Shown: positions 6,834 through 10,083 of the stretch, piece after piece
How positions within the stretch are numbered: the stretch's first letter is position 1
Layout of the letters: each line of letters begins with the position of its first letter
Assembly (NCBI GenBank): GCA_013298675.1
Contig: JAAFIJ010000075.1
Coordinates: forward strand, 1-10,083
DNA from: Rhodobacterales bacterium
GTDB lineage: Bacteria; Pseudomonadota; Alphaproteobacteria; Rhodobacterales; Rhodobacteraceae
Direction: 5' to 3'
DNA: 10,083 nucleotides
Notes under the pieces: model-generated
What the model was told of the DNA's origin: nothing
The model's input: the letters and a program-made list of their open reading frames with translations, nothing else
The model's database searches: none
Program-made: the position numbers and the translations under genes

Positions 6834-6861
6834 TTGCTTTGCAGATCCTAGCGCAAAGCAA
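6834..6861. repeat. 9-bp inverted repeat on the tmm side of the terminator
   Basis: TTGCTTTGC (6834-6842) and GCAAAGCAA (6853-6861) are perfect reverse complements around a 10-nt loop. It lies within the 3' trailer of tmm, 67 nt past its stop and just before the shared terminator. No T-run follows the hairpin on either strand, so it is more likely an mRNA-stabilising element or a decayed terminator than an active one. The rest of 6862-6927 shows nothing recognisable. Confidence 0.45.
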
Positions 6862-6927
6862 TGGCGCTGAAAAGAAATCGCGACCCGGGCAAGGCCAAGG
6901 CCGCGATAAACTTTGGCGCGCAAAAAA

Positions 6928-8271
6928 TCAGTTCTTCAGATAGGATTCCATGCTGTCTTCCAGCGCATCTTTCCATGGTGTGTGATGAACAGGGGCCATA
7001 GTGCCGGTAATCACGGATTTGTAGGCGTGGTTGCGGAACTCCATGATCCCTTCGCCTTTGTGGTGCTTCCATTCAAAGAAAGCCTCACAGGCGCCATCGA
7101 CATCAAAGCTTGGGTAGTCTGTCTCTGCGATCAATTCCTTGACGTATTCACCCTGATAATGAATGGCGTCATGCGCATCCTTGCCGGCATCTTCGCCCGC
7201 AATCCGATCGGCCACATCTTGCAGCAGCACGGATTTGTCGGCAGGGATGGCGATCCGCCCCATGATGGCGTCACGTGCCCACCAAGCCTGCGCGTCGAAC
7301 ATGTTAAACGTGAACCATTGGTCCTGCATGCCGATGAAAAACAGCTTTGGATTATGCACCCAAGCAACGCCTTTATAAAGATCGGCAGTCGCCAAACGGT
7401 TGGCCGTTTTCAGCCGCAAATCGTCGGGCAAATAAGGGAAATGGTGCTTATACCCCGTACATAGAATGATCGCGTCAATGCGTTTTGACGTGCCGTCCTT
7501 GAAATAAGCATGAGTTTCATCAACCCGCTCGAGTGCTGGCACTTCGGTAAAGTTTTCCGGCCAATCAAAGCCCATAGGGGCGTTGCGGTAGGCAACGGTC
7601 ACTGTCTTGGCGCCGTATTTCCAGCACTGAGAGCCGATATCTTCGGCCGAATAGGACGATCCGAGCAGCAAGATATCCTTGCCGTTAAATTCCATCGCGT
7701 CGCGGAAATCATGGGCGTGCAGAACCCGGCCGCCGAATTTGTCAAAGCCGGGGTATTCCGGCACGTTCGGGGTCGAAAAGTGACCAGAGGCGACGACGAC
7801 ATTGTCAAACTCTTCTTCATACATCCGGTCGTTTTTCAGATCATGCACAGTGACGGTAAACAGACCCGTCGCTTCGGAATACTTCACAAAGCGCACAGCG
7901 GTGCTAAAGCGGATCCACGGGCGCACGCCTGCCTTTTTCACCCGACCTTCGATATAATCAAACAACACTGCACGGGGAGGATAGCTGGCGATTTGTTTGC
8001 CGAAATGCTCTTCGAAAGAATAGTCGGCAAATTCCAAACCCTCTTTGGGGCCGTTGGACCACAAATAACGGTACATCGATGAATGCACCGGTTCGCCATT
8101 TTCATCCAGACCCGTGCGCCAAGTGTAGTTCCATAGACCGCCCCAGTTTGATTGCTTTTCAAAGCATACCACCTCTGGAATGTCGGCACCTGCTTGTGCC
8201 GCAGATTGAAATGCACGCAGTTGTGCAAGTCCAGACGGCCCTGCACCAATGACAGCAACCCGCTTTTTCAT
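6928..8271 (-). CDS. tmm: Trimethylamine monooxygenase (flavin-containing monooxygenase)
   Basis: NADPH- and FAD-dependent cytosolic enzyme that oxidises trimethylamine to its N-oxide; family members also oxidise dimethyl sulfide. From the ATG at 8269-8271 the product is 447 aa, matching known Tmm length. Visible: FAD-binding GAGPSG at 9-14, the FMO fingerprint [11 protein letters not shown] at 179-189, the NADPH-site [10 protein letters not shown] at 204-213, and CTGY at 271-274. Long stretches match my recollection of Methylocella and Roseovarius Tmm, such as [15 protein letters not shown] and [12 protein letters not shown]. The tyrosine in GSSYSA becomes residue 207 with this start, the number I recall for a key Tyr in Roseovarius Tmm. 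GGGG lies 7 nt upstream of this ATG; the preceding ATG at 8272-8274 would add one Met at tighter spacing. It converges on gmaS, has its own upstream control region, and Tdm and the TMAO transporter are not in view. Confidence 0.93.
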   Translation of the reverse strand: MKKRVAVIGAGPSGLAQLRAFQSAAQAGADIPEVVCFEKQSNWGGLWNYTWRTGLDENGEPVHSSMYRYLWSNGPKEGLEFADYSFEEHFGKQIASYPPRAVLFDYIEGRVKKAGVRPWIRFSTAVRFVKYSEATGLFTVTVHDLKNDRMYEEEFDNVVVASGHFSTPNVPEYPGFDKFGGRVLHAHDFRDAMEFNGKDILLLGSSYSAEDIGSQCWKYGAKTVTVAYRNAPMGFDWPENFTEVPALERVDETHAYFKDGTSKRIDAIILCTGYKHHFPYLPDDLRLKTANRLATADLYKGVAWVHNPKLFFIGMQDQWFTFNMFDAQAWWARDAIMGRIAIPADKSVLLQDVADRIAGEDAGKDAHDAIHYQGEYVKELIAETDYPSFDVDGACEAFFEWKHHKGEGIMEFRNHAYKSVITGTMAPVHHTPWKDALEDSMESYLKN

Positions 8272-8292
8272 CATGTATCCCCAGTTATTTTT

Positions 8293-8307
8293 GCGCTGTT
8301 AAAGCGC
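8293..8307. promoter_or_regulatory. Small inverted repeat in the tmm leader
   Basis: GCGCT (8293-8297) and AGCGC (8303-8307) are perfect inverted arms 5 nt apart, about 20 nt upstream of the tmm start and downstream of its presumed promoter. It could be an operator half-site pair or a short leader hairpin. The arms are short enough to arise by chance. Confidence 0.25.
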
Positions 8308-8325
8308 CATAATTGCTTTGATTTA

Positions 8326-8353
8326 AGAGTAGCGGGGGCAAGTTTGAAGTCAA
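8326..8353 (-). promoter_or_regulatory. Putative tmm promoter
   Basis: On the minus strand TTGACT (8348-8353) is followed after 16 nt by TACTCT (8326-8331), about 55 nt before the tmm start. An A/T-rich stretch (about 8354-8385) lies immediately upstream and could serve as an UP element or LysR-type binding site. Transcription of tmm separately from gbpR is therefore plausible. The -10 is a weak match. Confidence 0.4.
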
Positions 8354-8443
8354 CGTATTTTCCTTAAGAGAAATAAATATTAATGAGGTCTTGAGGTTGC
8401 TTGGCTCAAGCACGCGTCACCGCCCAGATTGATCAAGGTCTTT

Positions 8444-9409
8444 TCAGACGTTAAACGTCGTATGCCCCCCCAACTGCGGTGGCATCGCCAGCAGACTGTC
8501 AGCCAGTCGTTGGGCCACTGGCGTAAGGGCCATGCCCGCAGGGACGAGCAGTCCATAGGGTTCCACCGTGATACCAAGATCAATTGGCAGCACCGCATAG
8601 GGTGCGTCGTCAGCGCGGGCAAAAATTTGGGCTACAGCGGTTGCAAGCGGGGCAATGGCATTGGATTGTTGCAGCAACGCAAGAGTTAGCAGAAAGGATG
8701 CCGTCGAGATCCGCTGTGGCGGATGGGGCAACCCGTGTGCCCGCAAGGCTGCCATTACCGTGCGCGTCAGGATCGACGTCTCGCCGGGCATGACCCAATC
8801 GTAGGTCATCAAATCAGGCGGTAATAGCACGTCCCGTCCGCGCAGGGGATGTCCGCGCCGGACCACCAAAACCACAGGTTCCGACGCCATCAATTTAAAC
8901 TCTAACAGCGCACGGTCTGCGGTTTCGGGCAGTCGGCCAATAGCGAAATCGAGTTTTCCGTTCAACAGTTGTTGGGTCAGTACATCCGATGTGGCAACGG
9001 TCACTTCGGCGGTAACGGACGGATTGACCATGCGCTGACTGCGCAGCGCGGGCAGGACCCTGTCCAAAGCGGGCCCTGTCACAGCCCCAAGCCGGACATG
9101 ACCGCTTGCACCCGTCGTCACATCGGCCATATCGCGCGCCGCGTCGCGCAGTTCCCTTTGCACCCGTTGCGCCCTGCGCGCCAAAGCCTCTCCGACGGGG
9201 GTAAGCGCGATGCCGCGCCCGGTGCGCACGTGGACGGGCTCTTCTGCGATTCTTTCAATCTCTGACAAGAGCCGCGACGCCGCCGGTTGGGTAATGCCAA
9301 TGCGGTCCGCAGCAAGGCTGAGTTGCCCGGTTTCCTTTAGTGCAGCCAACATGCGCAAATGACTAAGCTTCAACCCTCGTTGCAACAAATGGTCTGGGGA
9401 TTTCTGCAT
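8444..9409 (-). CDS. gbpR: LysR-type transcriptional regulator, GbpR-like
   Basis: DNA-binding regulator of the LysR family, 321 aa. Residues about 13-72 form the winged helix-turn-helix (LSHLRMLAALKETGQLSLAA then DRIGITQPAASRLLSEIE), followed by a linker helix rich in Arg and Ala. Residues about 95-305 form the periplasmic-binding-protein-like effector domain. It is divergent from a chvE-like gene, the arrangement of gbpR and chvE in Agrobacterium, where GbpR controls the sugar-binding protein in response to galactose or arabinose. That makes a sugar-responsive regulator the best call, but assignment rests mainly on context. It also lies upstream of tmm in the same direction, 172 bp away, with no clear terminator between, so read-through into tmm is possible. 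The ATG has no good ribosome site, and a TATAAC -10-like box lies only 15 nt upstream, so the mRNA may be nearly leaderless. Confidence 0.82.
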   Translation of the reverse strand: MQKSPDHLLQRGLKLSHLRMLAALKETGQLSLAADRIGITQPAASRLLSEIERIAEEPVHVRTGRGIALTPVGEALARRAQRVQRELRDAARDMADVTTGASGHVRLGAVTGPALDRVLPALRSQRMVNPSVTAEVTVATSDVLTQQLLNGKLDFAIGRLPETADRALLEFKLMASEPVVLVVRRGHPLRGRDVLLPPDLMTYDWVMPGETSILTRTVMAALRAHGLPHPPQRISTASFLLTLALLQQSNAIAPLATAVAQIFARADDAPYAVLPIDLGITVEPYGLLVPAGMALTPVAQRLADSLLAMPPQLGGHTTFNV

Positions 9410-9427
9410 ATTTATACCATTTCAGTT

Positions 9428-9479
9428 ATAATTTCATGCCGTATCATAATTTGACTGATATGTTCGGGCGTAGCAACAC
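9428..9479. promoter_or_regulatory. Divergent gbpR-chvE control region: direct repeats and promoter elements
   Basis: ATAATTT occurs at 9428-9434 and again at 9446-9452, 18 bp apart start to start, a spacing and A/T-rich character compatible with LysR-type half-sites. The second copy overlaps TTGACT (9451-9456), the likely chvE -35; the -10 near 9473-9479 is poorly conserved, as expected for an activator-dependent promoter. TATAAC on the minus strand (9425-9430) is the likely gbpR -10. The regulator bound is presumably GbpR, by inference. Confidence 0.4.
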
Positions 9480-9506
9480 TGCCGCTTGGCACTGACCCGA
9501 ATTTTC

Positions 9507-9543
9507 CGGGCAGGGGCCCGAAAAAACACCGCCCTTAAGGCGG
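9507..9543 (+). other. Tandem stem-loops in the chvE leader
   Basis: Two short G-C hairpins precede chvE: CGGGC/GCCCG (9507-9511 with 9516-9520, 4-nt loop), followed by six A residues, and CCGCC/GGCGG (9529-9533 with 9539-9543, 5-nt loop). The second ends about 6 nt before the ribosome site GGGAGGA (9549-9555). They could tune translation or mRNA stability; neither matches a riboswitch class I know. Confidence 0.4.
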
Positions 9544-9560
9544 CCCGTGGGAGGATACAC

Positions 9561-10083
9561 ATGAACATCTCAAGACGCGCCTTACTGGCGCTGGCAACTG
9601 CATCGGCCATGATTGGTGCGCCGTCCTTTGCACAAGACAAAGGCACGGTTGGTATTGCGATGCCGACCAAATCGTCGGCACGCTGGATTTCGGACGGCAA
9701 CGCGATGGTAGAGCAGTTCGCGGCCGCAGGTTATGCGACCGATCTGCAATATGCAGAGGATGATATCCCGAACCAGTTGGCGCAGATCGAGAACATGATC
9801 ACCAAAGGTGTGAACGTTCTGGTGATTGCCGCGATTGATGGCACCACCTTGTCCAACGCTCTCGACAACGCGGCGGCGGCTGGCATCAAAGTCATCGCTT
9901 ATGACCGTTTGATCCGTGACAGCGGCTCGGTTGATTACTATGCGACCTTTGACAACTTCAAGGTTGGCGTGCAGCAAGCGGAATCTCTGGTTGCCGGTCT
10001 GAAAGAGCGTTTCCCTGATCAAAAGCCGTGGAATGTTGAACTGTTTGGCGGCAGCCCAGACGACAACAACGCCTTCTTCTTCT
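9561..10083 (+). CDS. chvE: ChvE-like periplasmic monosaccharide-binding protein (3' end cut by window)
   Basis: Periplasmic solute-binding component of a sugar ABC transporter. In Agrobacterium, ChvE binds monosaccharides such as galactose, glucose and arabinose, supplies the GguAB transporter and signals to VirA. The 174 readable residues begin with a signal peptide ([20 protein letters not shown], cleavage probably after PSFA at about residue 24). They continue with [70 protein letters not shown] and [14 protein letters not shown]. These match the ChvE sequence as I recall it closely, including the DRLIR and SPDDNNA segments. A clear GGGAGGA ribosome site precedes the ATG at 9561. Full-length ChvE is about 350 aa, so about half is present. 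ATPase and permease genes presumably follow beyond the edge. A xylose-type (XylF) binding protein is a less likely alternative. Confidence 0.92.
   Translation, partial: MNISRRALLALATASAMIGAPSFAQDKGTVGIAMPTKSSARWISDGNAMVEQFAAAGYATDLQYAEDDIPNQLAQIENMITKGVNVLVIAAIDGTTLSNALDNAAAAGIKVIAYDRLIRDSGSVDYYATFDNFKVGVQQAESLVAGLKERFPDQKPWNVELFGGSPDDNNAFFF

Noticed and set aside
7510..8082. 190-codon plus-strand open frame opposite tmm
   Set aside because: It is the mirror of a strongly identified flavin monooxygenase; the product is rich in His, Phe and Arg with no recognisable motif.
8447..8459. Perfect palindrome GACGTTAAACGTC at the gbpR 3' end, considered as a terminator
   Set aside because: No T-run follows on either strand and it is partly inside the coding sequence, so it is not a credible intrinsic terminator.
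9486..9510. TTGGCACTGACC considered as a sigma-54 promoter core ahead of chvE
   Set aside because: The GC-type -12 half is absent at the required spacing (CGAAT instead of TTGCA-like), so it does not fit the sigma-54 consensus.
1..10083. CRISPR arrays, tRNA or rRNA genes, insertion sequences, integrase or attachment sites
   Set aside because: No regularly spaced repeats, cloverleaf-type sequences, transposase-like frames or terminal repeats were seen on reading through both strands.

Overview
The window looks like an alphaproteobacterial chromosome segment, most likely from a marine Rhodobacterales (roseobacter-type) bacterium. This is inferred from the gene content: a methylated-amine block (N-methylglutamate synthase, gamma-glutamylmethylamide synthetase, trimethylamine monooxygenase) beside a gbpR-chvE sugar-sensing pair. 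I did not identify a species.

Left block (1-2204, minus strand): a compact four-gene operon. In transcription order it encodes small membrane proteins of 96, 126 and 55 aa, then an APC-superfamily permease of the ethanolamine/amine-permease type that runs off the left edge. Gaps between genes are 0-9 nt, so the small proteins look like dedicated partners of the permease. A 280-bp divergent control region (2205-2484) follows.

Central block (2485-6778, plus strand): mgsA, mgsB, mgsC and gmaS. GmaS ligates methylamine to glutamate, giving gamma-glutamylmethylamide. MgsABC, a three-polypeptide relative of glutamate synthase, transfers the methylamine to 2-oxoglutarate, giving N-methylglutamate. 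The N-methylglutamate dehydrogenase genes (mgdABCD) that would finish the pathway are not in the window. A strong bidirectional terminator closes the operon.

Right block (6928-10083): tmm (minus strand) encodes the flavin monooxygenase that turns trimethylamine into its N-oxide. It converges on gmaS and shares the terminator. Upstream of tmm lies a LysR-type regulator resembling GbpR, divergent from a truncated chvE-like gene for a periplasmic monosaccharide-binding protein. This pair matches the gbpR-chvE arrangement of Agrobacterium and probably starts a sugar ABC-transporter locus that continues past the right edge.

Together, the permease set may move a small amine (inference), Tmm starts trimethylamine oxidation, and GmaS plus MgsABC assimilate the methylamine released downstream. 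Points most worth a second look: the permease with three small membrane partners, the loss of all three iron-sulfur cysteines in MgsC, a large insert in MgsA, and several hairpins or palindromes in the control regions.
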